From an uncultured Pelagibacteraceae bacterium (GTDB taxonomy: Bacteria; Pseudomonadota; Alphaproteobacteria; Pelagibacterales; Pelagibacteraceae), in NCBI GenBank assembly GCA_902585365.1, contig CACIDF010000005.1, positions 1-64,000 of the forward strand: DNA of 64,000 nt. Direction: 5' to 3'. The position numbers and the translations under genes were made by a program. The notes under the pieces are model-generated. The model saw only the letters and a list, made by a program, of their open reading frames with translations, was not told where the DNA came from and searched no databases. Position 1 is the stretch's first letter. The number at the start of each line of letters is the position of its first letter. Positions 17,326 to 26,096 of this stretch are shown piece after piece.

Positions 17326-18940
17326 TATTTTTTTTTGCTGCACTGATAAAAGATGAGAATAAAGGATGTGGATCTAAAGGTCTAGATTTAAATTCAGGAT
17401 GAAATTGAACTCCAATAAACCAAGGGTGATTTTTTAATTCAATTATTTCAGGTAAATTATTATCTGGTGACAAACCTGAAAATAACATACCTTTTTTTTC
17501 AAATTTCTTTTTCATCTTAATATTAACCTCGTATCGGTGTCTGTGTCTCTCATGAATAATTTTAGATTTATAAATATCTTTTATTTGTGAATTGTGTTGT
17601 AATTTTGCTGTATATAAACCTAAACGCATAGTTCCACCTAATTTAGCAGAAGTTCCTTTAACAATTTTGCCATTTTTGCTCCACTCTTCGATTAAGCCAA
17701 CAACTGGAAAACATTTTCTATCTAATTCACTAGACCCTGCTTTTTTTATTTTTAAAACATTTCTCGCAAACTCTATTACAGCCATTTGCATACCAAAACA
17801 TATACCAAGAAAAGGTATATTATTTTTTCTTGCATAATTTATACACGCAATTTTACCTTCTGTGCCTCTTTTTCCAAAGCCGCCTGGTATCAAAATTCCA
17901 GATGCATCAATTAATTTTTTTCTAATTTCTGATACTTTAAGTTTATCTGCCTCAATTCTTTTTATTTTTATTTTTACCTTATTTTTTATTCCGCCATGAA
18001 CTAAAGCCTCATCTAAAGATTTATATGCATCTTTTAAGTCCACGTATTTACCAACAATTGCAATATTTATTACTTTTAAATTTTTATCAGTTACAATTTT
18101 TGTTACGTTTTTCCATGGAAATAGATTAATTTTTTTTTTTGGTTTTATTTTAAAATATTTTAAAACTTGTTTATCCAAACCTTCATTATAAAAACTTATT
18201 GGTGCTTCATAAATAGTTTTTACATCAACTGTTTCTATAACTCTCTCTATTGGAATATTGCAAAATAGAGATATTTTTTTTCTTTGATCTAATGGTATTG
18301 ATTGTTGTGATCTACAAATGATAATATCTGGTTGTATACCTATGCTTCTTAATTCTTTTACTGAATGTTGAGTTGGTTTTGTTTTAATTTCATCCGAAGA
18401 TTTTAAAAATGGCACTAGCGTTAAATGAACAAACAAAGTTTTCTCTTTTCCAATATCGTTAGAAAATTGTCTAATAGCCTCTAAAAAAGGTAAACTCTCA
18501 ATATCCCCTACGGTTCCACCTATTTCACAAATAACAAAATCTTCATCTTTAATATCTTTTTTAATAAACTGTTTAATTCTTTCTGTAACATGCGGTATAA
18601 CCTGTACAGTTTTTCCTAAATAGTCTCCCATACGCTCTTTGGAAATTATATCGCTATAAATTTTTCCAGTTGTAATATTATCACTTTTTTTTGCAGATAT
18701 ATTTGTAAATCTTTCATAATGACCAAGATCTAAGTCGGTTTCAGCTCCATCGTCAGTAACAAAAACTTCGCCATGCTGAAATGGACTCATTGTGCCAGGA
18801 TCAACATTTAAATAAGGATCCATTTTTCTAATTCTTACTTTGTAACCTTGAGATTTGAGTAAATATCCTAGTGAAGCAGATGATAATCCTTTTCCAAGAG
18901 AAGAAACCACGCCGCCAGTGACAAAAATGAATCGCGCCAT
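17306..18940 (-). CDS. pyrG: CTP synthase
   Basis: This 544-residue enzyme aminates UTP to CTP using glutamine. The N-terminal synthetase domain (1 to about 265) has VTGGVVSSLGKGLSSASLG, KMDPYLNVDPGTMSPFQHGE and EIGGTVGDIES. The C-terminal class I glutamine amidotransferase has the oxyanion strip ILIPGGFGKRG, nucleophile Cys in FLGICFGMQMAVIE and the His/Glu pair in GVQFHPEF. Length is that of the family. The order secG-pyrG-kdsA-eno is conserved in alphaproteobacteria. Confidence 0.97.
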   Translation of the reverse strand: MARFIFVTGGVVSSLGKGLSSASLGYLLKSQGYKVRIRKMDPYLNVDPGTMSPFQHGEVFVTDDGAETDLDLGHYERFTNISAKKSDNITTGKIYSDIISKERMGDYLGKTVQVIPHVTERIKQFIKKDIKDEDFVICEIGGTVGDIESLPFLEAIRQFSNDIGKEKTLFVHLTLVPFLKSSDEIKTKPTQHSVKELRSIGIQPDIIICRSQQSIPLDQRKKISLFCNIPIERVIETVDVKTIYEAPISFYNEGLDKQVLKYFKIKPKKKINLFPWKNVTKIVTDKNLKVINIAIVGKYVDLKDAYKSLDEALVHGGIKNKVKIKIKRIEADKLKVSEIRKKLIDASGILIPGGFGKRGTEGKIACINYARKNNIPFLGICFGMQMAVIEFARNVLKIKKAGSSELDRKCFPVVGLIEEWSKNGKIVKGTSAKLGGTMRLGLYTAKLQHNSQIKDIYKSKIIHERHRHRYEVNIKMKKKFEKKGMLFSGLSPDNNLPEIIELKNHPWFIGVQFHPEFKSRPLDPHPLFSSFISAAKKNNEKSNN

Positions 18941-18984
18941 GGAATTATGTTATAGCTCTTATTAGCAAAAATTAAAAGTATTAA

Positions 18985-19287
18985 TTAATTATTTTGGGGA
19001 ATCTTAGGAGCGTCACTATCAGTATTTTGCTCAATTTTATCCAATAAAGATTTCTCAGGTTCTAATTCTTTATTTGAGAGAATAGTTAGACACAAACTAC
19101 AGATTATAAATAAAGTTGCTACTATCGCAGTGGCTTTGGTGAAAAAATTACTGCTTGATCTTGAAAACATATAATTTTCTTGACTAACTCCAATACCTAA
19201 TGCACCACCCTCTGATTGTTGGAATAGGACAAGTATAACCAATATTATAGCAAGTATTATATTTATTGTGAGTAATATATTTTCCAT
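18985..19287 (-). CDS. secG: Preprotein translocase subunit SecG
   Basis: This 100-residue inner-membrane protein has two membrane helices (about 4-24 and 54-75) around the SecG loop VLFQQSEGGALGIG and FFTKATAI. It assists SecYE in protein export. The acidic C-terminal tail (about 77-100) is low in complexity. It lies 5 nt after tpiA and 44 nt before pyrG. Confidence 0.92.
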   Translation of the reverse strand: MENILLTINIILAIILVILVLFQQSEGGALGIGVSQENYMFSRSSSNFFTKATAIVATLFIICSLCLTILSNKELEPEKSLLDKIEQNTDSDAPKIPQNN

Positions 19288-19292
19288 GACGT

Positions 19293-20042
19293 TTAATTAA
19301 TTGTTTTTTTAATTATATCAATAAATTTTTTAGAATTTTGCGACGCTCCTCCTATCAAAAAACCATTTATTTCCTTAATTTGTTTTAAATTATTTATGTT
19401 TTGGTTGTTTACTGATCCTCCATAAATAATTTTTGTTTTGTGGTTTTTAAATTTATTCTTAATAATTTTTTTAATATTAATTACCTGTTTTGTTAATTCT
19501 TTATTTGTTAAAACTTTTCCAGTGCCAATAGACCAAACAGGTTCATATGCAAAAATAATTTTATCAATTTTTTTAATTTTTTTTAATCCCAGATCGATTT
19601 GCTGTTTTAAAATTTTATCAGTTTTTTTATTTTTTTTTTCAAATAAATTTTCTCCGATACAAAAAATTACATTTAAGTTATTCAAAATTGCACTATGAAT
19701 TTTTTTATTGATTTGAGTATTAGTTTCTCCATTAGATCTGTTTTCAGAGTGACCAATTATAACATACTTGGCACCTAATTTTTTTATCATAGTAGAGCTA
19801 ATTGATCCTGTGTAAGGCCCGGTATTTATTTCGTAATGACAATTCTGAGCGCCAACATCTAAATTGGTTTTCCTAGTTTTAATAACAAAGTAGTTTAGAA
19901 GCGTATATGGAGGACAATAAATAATTTTTGCATTTTTATAATTCTTTTTTTTGCTCAAATTTATGACACTTTCTATAGATTTCACTGAATTTAAATTTCC
20001 AAACATTTTCCAGTTTGCAATGAATAATATTTTGTTTGTCAT
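19293..20042 (-). CDS. tpiA: Triosephosphate isomerase
   Basis: This 249-residue TIM barrel interconverts dihydroxyacetone phosphate and glyceraldehyde 3-phosphate. Catalytic Lys is in ANWKMFGN, His in VIIGHSENR (most homologues have SERR; here Asn replaces one Arg), and Glu in FAYEPVWSIGTGK. The phosphate loop GGSVN and GGAS are present near the end. It is first in the minus-strand tpiA-secG-pyrG-kdsA-eno run and divergent from the SurA/PpiD-like gene over a 56-nt spacer that must hold both promoters. Confidence 0.96.
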   Translation of the reverse strand: MTNKILFIANWKMFGNLNSVKSIESVINLSKKKNYKNAKIIYCPPYTLLNYFVIKTRKTNLDVGAQNCHYEINTGPYTGSISSTMIKKLGAKYVIIGHSENRSNGETNTQINKKIHSAILNNLNVIFCIGENLFEKKNKKTDKILKQQIDLGLKKIKKIDKIIFAYEPVWSIGTGKVLTNKELTKQVINIKKIIKNKFKNHKTKIIYGGSVNNQNINNLKQIKEINGFLIGGASQNSKKFIDIIKKTIN

Positions 20043-20098
20043 AGTATTAAATATAATTTATAGATTTGTTTTTATAGTTCAATATTTTATCATATGTT

Positions 20099-21514
20099 AT
20101 GTTAAATAAACTCAGAAATTTCACTAAAACTAAATTGGCTACAGTATTAATAGGCATAATAATAATTCCTTTTGTCTTTTGGGGCATGGGAGGAGTTTTT
20201 CAAGGTGGTAATACCAATAACATAGCGAAGATTAAAAACGTAAATATTTCAACTGAAGATTTTTTTGATCACATAAGATCTCTTGGAATTAATGAAGAAA
20301 TCATTAGTAAAAACATTGAAAATAATATTCTCACAGAAATTTTGAATGATCTTTTGGCAAAAAAATTTATTGAATTAGAAATTAAAAAACTTGGTATTAA
20401 TATAAATGACAAAAGTTTGCTTTTAATTATTAAAAATAATAAAAACTTTTTAGATGATAATAAAAAATTTAGTAGACTTAAGTATGAAAAATTTCTTTTA
20501 GAGAATAATATTACCGCTTCAGAATTTGAAAAAAGATTAAAAAAAAGAGAATTAGAAAAAATTCTTTTTAATTATTATAGCTCAGGCTTATATATTCCAG
20601 AATATCTGATAAAATATTTTAATTACAGTAAAAATAGAAGCATTGATGTTAAATATGTTTCTTTGGAAAGTAATTATAAAAAAAAGGAAGAATTCAATGA
20701 AACAGATATTAAGAATTATATTGAAACGAATAAAGACGATTTAAAAGTTGATTTTGTTGATGTTAAATACGTAAAACTAACACCCGAAATTTTAACAGGA
20801 TCATCAGATTATAATGAAGGTTACTATGAAATAATAGACAAAATAGAAAACGAGATATTTAATAAAAACAGTTTAGAAGAACTGCTAAGTGAATATGAAG
20901 GAATTAAAATAAATGAAATTAAGGAGTTAAGTCAAAAAAATGTAGACACCGATTTACAAGATATTTTTAATTATAAAGAAAGTGACCAAATACAAATTTT
21001 GGATAAAGAGGATTATTTCATAATCTTTAAAAATGAAAATTATAGGCAGAAAATCCCAAAAGTAGACAAAAACTTTTCAGCTGAAATAAAAGAAATTTTA
21101 TACAAGGAAAATAGGTACAATTATAATCAGAAATTATTTTCGAAAATTAGTGCTAATAAATTTAACGATGATGATTTTAATAATTCAGTTAAGAATAAAA
21201 ATGAATATAAAAAAGCTCAAATTAAATCTATAAAAGATAACAATACTTTTGAGATAAATTCAGTAGAATTAATTTATTCAATGCCAATTAATAGTTTTAT
21301 GCTAGTGACTGATGATAAAGAAACAGTATATCTTTTGAAAATTTTAGGAATAAAAAACATTGATTTTAAGAGTGGTGATAAAGAAATTTTTTTAAAAACT
21401 AAGGAAAAAATTAAGGATGAGATATATTCATCTTATGATCAATTTTTAAATCAAAATTATAAAGTTGAAATAAATTATAATACTCTAGAGAGAACAGAAA
21501 ATTATTTTAAATAA
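20099..21514 (+). CDS. SurA/PpiD-like periplasmic folding factor
   Basis: This 471-residue membrane-anchored protein has one N-terminal helix (about 14-32, LATVLIGIIIIPFVFWGMGG), then a SurA N-type domain (about 40-170) with repeated ILNDLLAKKFIELEIKKLGI-like helices. A charged region follows, and VDVKYVKLTPEI resembles the strand that opens the parvulin-like section of alphaproteobacterial PpiD. I do not see a clear active-site consensus for a parvulin domain, and the protein is short against the usual 600 or more residues, so isomerase activity is doubtful. The gene directly precedes trpE (1-nt overlap), a neighbourhood conserved in alphaproteobacteria. Probable role: chaperone for outer-membrane or periplasmic proteins. 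Confidence 0.8.
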   Translation: MLNKLRNFTKTKLATVLIGIIIIPFVFWGMGGVFQGGNTNNIAKIKNVNISTEDFFDHIRSLGINEEIISKNIENNILTEILNDLLAKKFIELEIKKLGININDKSLLLIIKNNKNFLDDNKKFSRLKYEKFLLENNITASEFEKRLKKRELEKILFNYYSSGLYIPEYLIKYFNYSKNRSIDVKYVSLESNYKKKEEFNETDIKNYIETNKDDLKVDFVDVKYVKLTPEILTGSSDYNEGYYEIIDKIENEIFNKNSLEELLSEYEGIKINEIKELSQKNVDTDLQDIFNYKESDQIQILDKEDYFIIFKNENYRQKIPKVDKNFSAEIKEILYKENRYNYNQKLFSKISANKFNDDDFNNSVKNKNEYKKAQIKSIKDNNTFEINSVELIYSMPINSFMLVTDDKETVYLLKILGIKNIDFKSGDKEIFLKTKEKIKDEIYSSYDQFLNQNYKVEINYNTLERTENYFK

Positions 21515-22965
21515 TGCTTAATATTAAATTTGAAAAGTTTAAAAAAACGCATAAAAAAAAAATTAACCAGGTTTTATATTATGAGTTAAAGTCGAATAAT
21601 TCTAGAGAGGTTGAAAACTTAATAAATAATTTTTTACAAGATAAAAATAGTTTTATTTTTGAGTCTGTCGAAAAAGGAATAATAAAAGGTAGATACACAA
21701 TATTTGGGAAAAATCCAGATAAAATATGGGAATTTAACAATAAAAATATTTATTACTTAGACAAAAATAAGAAAAAAAAAATCAAAGGTGATCCTGTTAA
21801 AATCATAAACAATATTATTAAAAATTTTAACTTTAAAACTCCAAAAAAATTGCCACCATTATGTAGTTTGTTAGCCGGCTATTTTTCTTATGATACAATA
21901 AGATATTTTGAAAAAATCAAAGATACTTGTATCGATGATCTTAAAATACCAGATATTAGAATAATGCGACCAACTACTCTAGTAATACACGATAACTTAA
22001 AAAAAAAAATTTTTTTTATTAAAAATTGTTTTTCAGATAAAAAAATTTCTAATTACGAAAAGAAGTATACAGATATTCAGGATGAACTTAATAATTTAAT
22101 TATTCAATCAAAAATATCTGCAAGTTACAAAGATAGAAATTTGGTAAAAAAAACCATTAAGTCAAATATTTCAAAAAAACAGTTTTTGGAAAATGTTAAA
22201 AAGGCAAAAAAATACATTCAAATTGGTGACATATTTCAAGTTGTTTTAAGTCAACGTTTTGAAACAAAGTTGACGAAAAAACCCCTTAGCATTTATAAAA
22301 GATTAAGATTGACAAATCCGTCCCCTTTTATGTTTTATTTTAACTTTAACGATTTTCAAATTATTGGCGCAAGTCCTGAAATCTTAGTTAGACTAAGAAA
22401 TAATAAAGTTACAATTAGGCCAATAGCGGGAACAAGGCCTCGTGGGAAAAATCTTAGTGAAGATAATTTTTATAAAATGGATCTTTTATCAGATAAAAAA
22501 GAAATTTCCGAACATCTTATGCTGTTAGATTTAGGGAGAAATGATATTGGGAAAATTTCTAAAATAAATACAGTAAAAGTTACAGAACAATTTAAAATCG
22601 AGAAATATTCACATGTAATGCATATTGTTTCAAATGTGACGGGCGAATTTGATAAAAAAAGATCAAAATATGATACACTGATGGCGGGCTTTCCAGCAGG
22701 TACTGTATCAGGTGCACCAAAAATAAGAGCTATGGAAATTATTGATGAATTAGAAAAAAATAAAAGAAAAATTTATGCTGGGGGAATCGGTTATTTTTCT
22801 GCTAACGGTGACTTTGATACTTGTATCGCCTTAAGAACAGCTTTAGCTAAAAATGGAAAATATTATGTACAAGCTGGAGCAGGTATTGTTGCTGATAGTA
22901 TTCCAGAAAAAGAATTTCAGGAAACAGTAAATAAATCTAAAGCTTTAATCAAGGCTCTCGATTAA
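21514..22965 (+). CDS. trpE: Anthranilate synthase component I
   Basis: This 483-residue chorismate-using enzyme makes anthranilate, the first committed step of tryptophan synthesis, with ammonia supplied by TrpG. The catalytic half shows GDIFQVVLSQRFE, GASPEILVRL, RPIAGTRPRGK, DLGRNDIGKISK, YSHVMHIVSNVTGE, FPAGTVSGAPKIRAMEIIDE and YAGGIGYFSANGDFDTCIALR. In the N-terminal part ESVEKGIIKGRYTIFG stands where the feedback-inhibition motif lies. It abuts trpG with no gap. I saw no leader-peptide attenuator; the overlap with the upstream gene leaves no room for one. Confidence 0.96.
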   Translation: MLNIKFEKFKKTHKKKINQVLYYELKSNNSREVENLINNFLQDKNSFIFESVEKGIIKGRYTIFGKNPDKIWEFNNKNIYYLDKNKKKKIKGDPVKIINNIIKNFNFKTPKKLPPLCSLLAGYFSYDTIRYFEKIKDTCIDDLKIPDIRIMRPTTLVIHDNLKKKIFFIKNCFSDKKISNYEKKYTDIQDELNNLIIQSKISASYKDRNLVKKTIKSNISKKQFLENVKKAKKYIQIGDIFQVVLSQRFETKLTKKPLSIYKRLRLTNPSPFMFYFNFNDFQIIGASPEILVRLRNNKVTIRPIAGTRPRGKNLSEDNFYKMDLLSDKKEISEHLMLLDLGRNDIGKISKINTVKVTEQFKIEKYSHVMHIVSNVTGEFDKKRSKYDTLMAGFPAGTVSGAPKIRAMEIIDELEKNKRKIYAGGIGYFSANGDFDTCIALRTALAKNGKYYVQAGAGIVADSIPEKEFQETVNKSKALIKALD

Positions 22966-23541
22966 ATGAAGATTGTATTAATAGATAATTACGATAGTTT
23001 TACTTATAACCTTTACCATTATATTTCTCAATTAAAGTGTAAAGTTGAGGTTTACAGAAATGATAAAATTGATGCAAACACAATTTTAAGAAAAAAATTT
23101 AAAAAAATTGTTATATCACCTGGACCTGGTAATCCAAGTCAATCAGGTAACTGTCTAAAGATAGTGAGATCAATTTATAAAAAAATACCAATATTAGGTG
23201 TTTGCTTAGGTCACCAGATTATTGGTCAAGTTTTTGGTTCGAAAATAGTTCAGGCAAGAAAACTTATGCATGGTAAGACAAGTCTTATAGTTTCAAAACA
23301 AAAAGGAATTTTGAGGAATTTACCTAAGAATTTTGAGGCCACAAGATATCATAGTTTAATCGTAGATAAAAAAACCTTATCAAAAGAGCTTGAAATCACA
23401 GCGGAAACAAAGGATGGGCTAATAATGGGTATTCAACATAAAAAATTTAATATACATGGTGTACAATTTCATCCTGAAAGTATTAAAACAAAATTAGGTA
23501 TTAAAATATTAAAAAATTTTATTGATTTAAAAAATTCATGA
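22966..23541 (+). CDS. trpG: Anthranilate synthase component II (glutamine amidotransferase)
   Basis: This 191-residue class I glutamine amidotransferase supplies ammonia to TrpE. It starts with IDNYDSFTYNLYHYI, has the oxyanion motif ISPGPGNPSQSG, nucleophile Cys in ILGVCLGHQIIGQVFG and the His-Glu pair in GVQFHPESI. The same subunit type can serve PabB for folate synthesis, but the trpE-trpG-trpD-trpC context favours tryptophan. Overlaps trpD by 4 nt. Confidence 0.95.
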   Translation: MKIVLIDNYDSFTYNLYHYISQLKCKVEVYRNDKIDANTILRKKFKKIVISPGPGNPSQSGNCLKIVRSIYKKIPILGVCLGHQIIGQVFGSKIVQARKLMHGKTSLIVSKQKGILRNLPKNFEATRYHSLIVDKKTLSKELEITAETKDGLIMGIQHKKFNIHGVQFHPESIKTKLGIKILKNFIDLKNS

Positions 23542-24530
23542 AACATTTTATAGAAAAAATAAAGAAAAGAGAAAATTTATCTTTTGAGGAGAGTAAATCA
23601 GCTTTTAAATTATTAATGGAAGGTAAAGCAAATGAGCAAGATATTTTTGACTTTCTAACATTTTTATCAGCAAAAGGTGAGGCCTCAGATGAAATTGCAG
23701 GTGGTGTTTACATTCTCCGAGAAAAATCCAAAAGAGTTAATGTTGATAATTGTATTGATACTTGTGGAACTGGTGGTGATGGCATGAATACATTAAATAT
23801 ATCAACAGCATCTGCATTATTGCTAGCAAGTATGGGAATTAAAGTTGCAAAACATGGTAATAAAGCTGTCTCCTCAAAATGTGGATCGGGAGATGTTTTA
23901 GAGGCATTAAATATAAACATTAATTTTGAAACAGAAGATATTGAAACTCAAATAAATAAAAATAATTTTGGGTTCATGTTCGCACCTAATTATCATAGTG
24001 CAATGAGGTTTGTAGGGCCGACTAGAAAAAAAATAGGTAAAAGGACTATATTTAATATGATTGGTCCTTTAAGTAGTCCTGCTTTAGTAAAAAGACAAGT
24101 AGTTGGAGTTTTTGAAAATAAACTTCTAAAAATTTTTGCAAATGCTTTAAATAATTTAGATATTAAATTTGCATGGATTGTAAATAGCGAAGACGGTTTA
24201 GATGAAATTTCACCATATGCAAAAACAAATGTCATCCAATTAAAAGATAATAAAATTTCTGAAATTACTATTGATCCAAAAGAATTAAATATTAATGCAG
24301 ATAACTTTGAAAATATTGTCGGAAATGATGCAAAATTTAACGCAGATAAGTTAATCAATATATTTAAAGGTGAAGACAATGATTTTTCTAAGGCTGTATG
24401 TCTAAATGCAGCCGCAGGTTTAATTGTATCGGAAAAATATGATGATTTTAAATTAGCTTATAACTACTCAAGAGATTTTATAAAGTCAGGAAAGTCTTAT
24501 AAACATTTAATAAAAATCCAAAATGGCTGA
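23538..24530 (+). CDS. trpD: Anthranilate phosphoribosyltransferase
   Basis: This 330-residue enzyme transfers phosphoribosyl from PRPP to anthranilate. The PRPP-binding glycine loop CGTGGDGMNTLNIST, KHGNKAVSSKCGSGDVLEAL, the FAPNYHSAMRFVGPTRKKIG segment and NMIGPLSSPA are all present in the family order. Overlaps trpG (4 nt) and trpC (8 nt). The trpF, trpB and trpA genes needed to finish the pathway are not in this window. Confidence 0.96.
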   Translation: MKHFIEKIKKRENLSFEESKSAFKLLMEGKANEQDIFDFLTFLSAKGEASDEIAGGVYILREKSKRVNVDNCIDTCGTGGDGMNTLNISTASALLLASMGIKVAKHGNKAVSSKCGSGDVLEALNININFETEDIETQINKNNFGFMFAPNYHSAMRFVGPTRKKIGKRTIFNMIGPLSSPALVKRQVVGVFENKLLKIFANALNNLDIKFAWIVNSEDGLDEISPYAKTNVIQLKDNKISEITIDPKELNINADNFENIVGNDAKFNADKLINIFKGEDNDFSKAVCLNAAAGLIVSEKYDDFKLAYNYSRDFIKSGKSYKHLIKIQNG

Positions 24531-25314
24531 TAATATTCTTGAAAAAATAATTAAAAAGAAAATCGAGAAAATTGAAAATTTAAAAAAAACTACAAAATTA
24601 GAGACTTTAATTGAGTCAATAGATAAAAATAACTCTTTTATAAACTTTAAAGATAAAATTCAAAAAAATATAAATAATAGAAAATTATCTATTATTGCTG
24701 AAATAAAGAAAGCAAGCCCATCTGCTGGTATAATTATTAAAGATTATAATCCAGTAGAAATAGCTAATACTTACAATCAAAATAAAGTAACCTGTTTGTC
24801 TGTTTTAACTGAAGAAGACTTTTTTTTAGGAAACCTAATACATATTAGTAAAATTAAAGAAAAAATTAAATTACCAATACTTTGTAAAGATTTCTTTGTT
24901 GATAAATTTCAAGTTCCTTTAGCTAAAAGTTATGGAGCCGATGCAATACTAATTATAATGGCTGGTGTCAGTGAAACTTTAGCAAATGAGTTATATGAGG
25001 AAGCAATAAAATTAAATATGACTGTAATTGTTGAGGTTCATACAGTTGAGGAAGCTAAACAAGCACTAAACTTTAAAAATGCTCTTATAGGGATTAATAA
25101 TAGAAACCTTAAAACTTTAAAAACTGACATAAATACAACTTTTGATATTCATGATGTTTTGAAAAATCATTCTGCGCCACTAATATCTGAGAGTGGCATT
25201 AAAACGAAAGAAGAGCTATTGGAACTATCTGACAAAACATCGATTAAAACTTTTTTAATTGGTGAATCACTTTTAAAAAATTTAGATAATAATTCTATTT
25301 TTTCAGTTCTTTAG
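24523..25314 (+). CDS. trpC: Indole-3-glycerol-phosphate synthase
   Basis: This 263-residue TIM barrel closes the indole ring from the carboxyphenylamino-deoxyribulose intermediate. Marks include IIAEIKKASPSAGII with catalytic Lys, VLTEEDFFLGNL, LPILCKDFFVDKFQV with the second Lys, VEVHTVEEA, GINNRNLKTLKTD and ISESGIKTKEEL. It is monofunctional, without a fused TrpF. It is last of the trp group; an 88-nt spacer with SOS boxes separates it from lexA. Confidence 0.96.
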   Translation: MADNILEKIIKKKIEKIENLKKTTKLETLIESIDKNNSFINFKDKIQKNINNRKLSIIAEIKKASPSAGIIIKDYNPVEIANTYNQNKVTCLSVLTEEDFFLGNLIHISKIKEKIKLPILCKDFFVDKFQVPLAKSYGADAILIIMAGVSETLANELYEEAIKLNMTVIVEVHTVEEAKQALNFKNALIGINNRNLKTLKTDINTTFDIHDVLKNHSAPLISESGIKTKEELLELSDKTSIKTFLIGESLLKNLDNNSIFSVL

Positions 25315-25363
25315 GTAAATAATCCCTAATTTGCTAATATTTTTAACTATTGTTAATTGTAGA

Positions 25364-25378
25364 GAACTTTTATAGAAC
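25364..25378 (+). promoter_or_regulatory. LexA-binding site (SOS box), perfect direct repeat
   Basis: GAAC-N7-GAAC with spacer TTTTATA lies 24 nt before the lexA start codon. It matches exactly the direct-repeat SOS box known for alphaproteobacterial LexA (written GTTC-N7-GTTC on the other strand). Its position over the likely lexA promoter implies autoregulation. Confidence 0.8.
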
Positions 25379-25385
25379 ATTATTT

Positions 25386-25400
25386 GTACGATATTTGTTC
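25386..25400 (-). promoter_or_regulatory. Second, imperfect SOS box before lexA
   Basis: GTAC-N7-GTTC is a 7-of-8 match to GTTC-N7-GTTC. It begins 7 nt after the first box, is oriented oppositely and ends 2 nt before the lexA ATG. A second LexA dimer here would tighten repression. Confidence 0.5.
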
Positions 25401-25402
25401 TT

Positions 25403-26074
25403 ATGCTGACAAAAAAACAAAAAAATTTATTAATGTTTATCAACAAGAAGTTGAGAAGTTCTGGCGTATCTCCTTCTTATGAGGAGATGAAAGAAACGTT
25501 AAATTTGAAGTCAAAATCTGGGATTCATCGTTTAATAAGTGCCTTGGAAGAAAGAGGTTTTATAAAAAGATTAGCACATAAAGCTAGAGCATTAGAGGTT
25601 GTTAAGCTACCTGAAACTGCATCTGCAAATGATATTTATAACTCTTTTTCACCTAGTGTAATAAAAGGTGGTTTAGATGAAGGAGGTATAGAAAAAAATG
25701 AAGTTCCTGTCCTCGGTCAAATAGCTGCAGGAACGCCAGTTGAAGCAATACAAAATGAGGTTTCGAGAGTTCCTTTACCTAATAATATTGAAAAAAATGG
25801 AGAGTATTTTGGTTTGAAAGTTCAAGGTGACTCAATGATCGAAGCGGGTATTAGTGAGGGTGATACGGTAATTGTTAAAAAAACAGATACAGCAGAAAAT
25901 GGAAAAATTGTTGTTGCTTTAATTGATGACCATGAAGCTATGCTTAAAAGAATAAGAAGAAAAGGAAAAACAATAGCACTTGAGAGTGCAAACAAAAATT
26001 ATGAGACCAAAATCTTTGGTCCAGATAGAGTAAAAGTACAGGGTGTTCTAGTATCTTTGTATAGAAACTTCTAA
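25403..26074 (+). CDS. lexA: LexA repressor, SOS regulator
   Basis: This 223-residue repressor of DNA-damage genes cleaves itself when RecA is activated. The winged helix at the N-terminus has [20 protein letters not shown] and [13 protein letters not shown]. The S24 peptidase half has the Ala109-Gly110 cleavage site in GQIAAGTP, catalytic Ser144 in [10 protein letters not shown] and catalytic Lys182 in AMLKRI. All parts needed for autocleavage are present. Two SOS boxes overlap its promoter. It lies 22 nt before gltX; in many alphaproteobacteria moaC/moeA and comEC surround lexA, but not here. Confidence 0.97.
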   Translation: MLTKKQKNLLMFINKKLRSSGVSPSYEEMKETLNLKSKSGIHRLISALEERGFIKRLAHKARALEVVKLPETASANDIYNSFSPSVIKGGLDEGGIEKNEVPVLGQIAAGTPVEAIQNEVSRVPLPNNIEKNGEYFGLKVQGDSMIEAGISEGDTVIVKKTDTAENGKIVVALIDDHEAMLKRIRRKGKTIALESANKNYETKIFGPDRVKVQGVLVSLYRNF

Positions 26075-26096
26075 AAAAATAGTTTACTAATATTAA

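Noticed and set aside
21440-21514. Tryptophan attenuator before trpE
   Set aside because: trpE overlaps the preceding gene by 1 nt, and no Trp-rich leader peptide or alternative hairpins are visible.
23993-24379. 128-codon open frame antisense to trpD
   Set aside because: Shadow of a conserved gene; no domain and no promoter or ribosome site.
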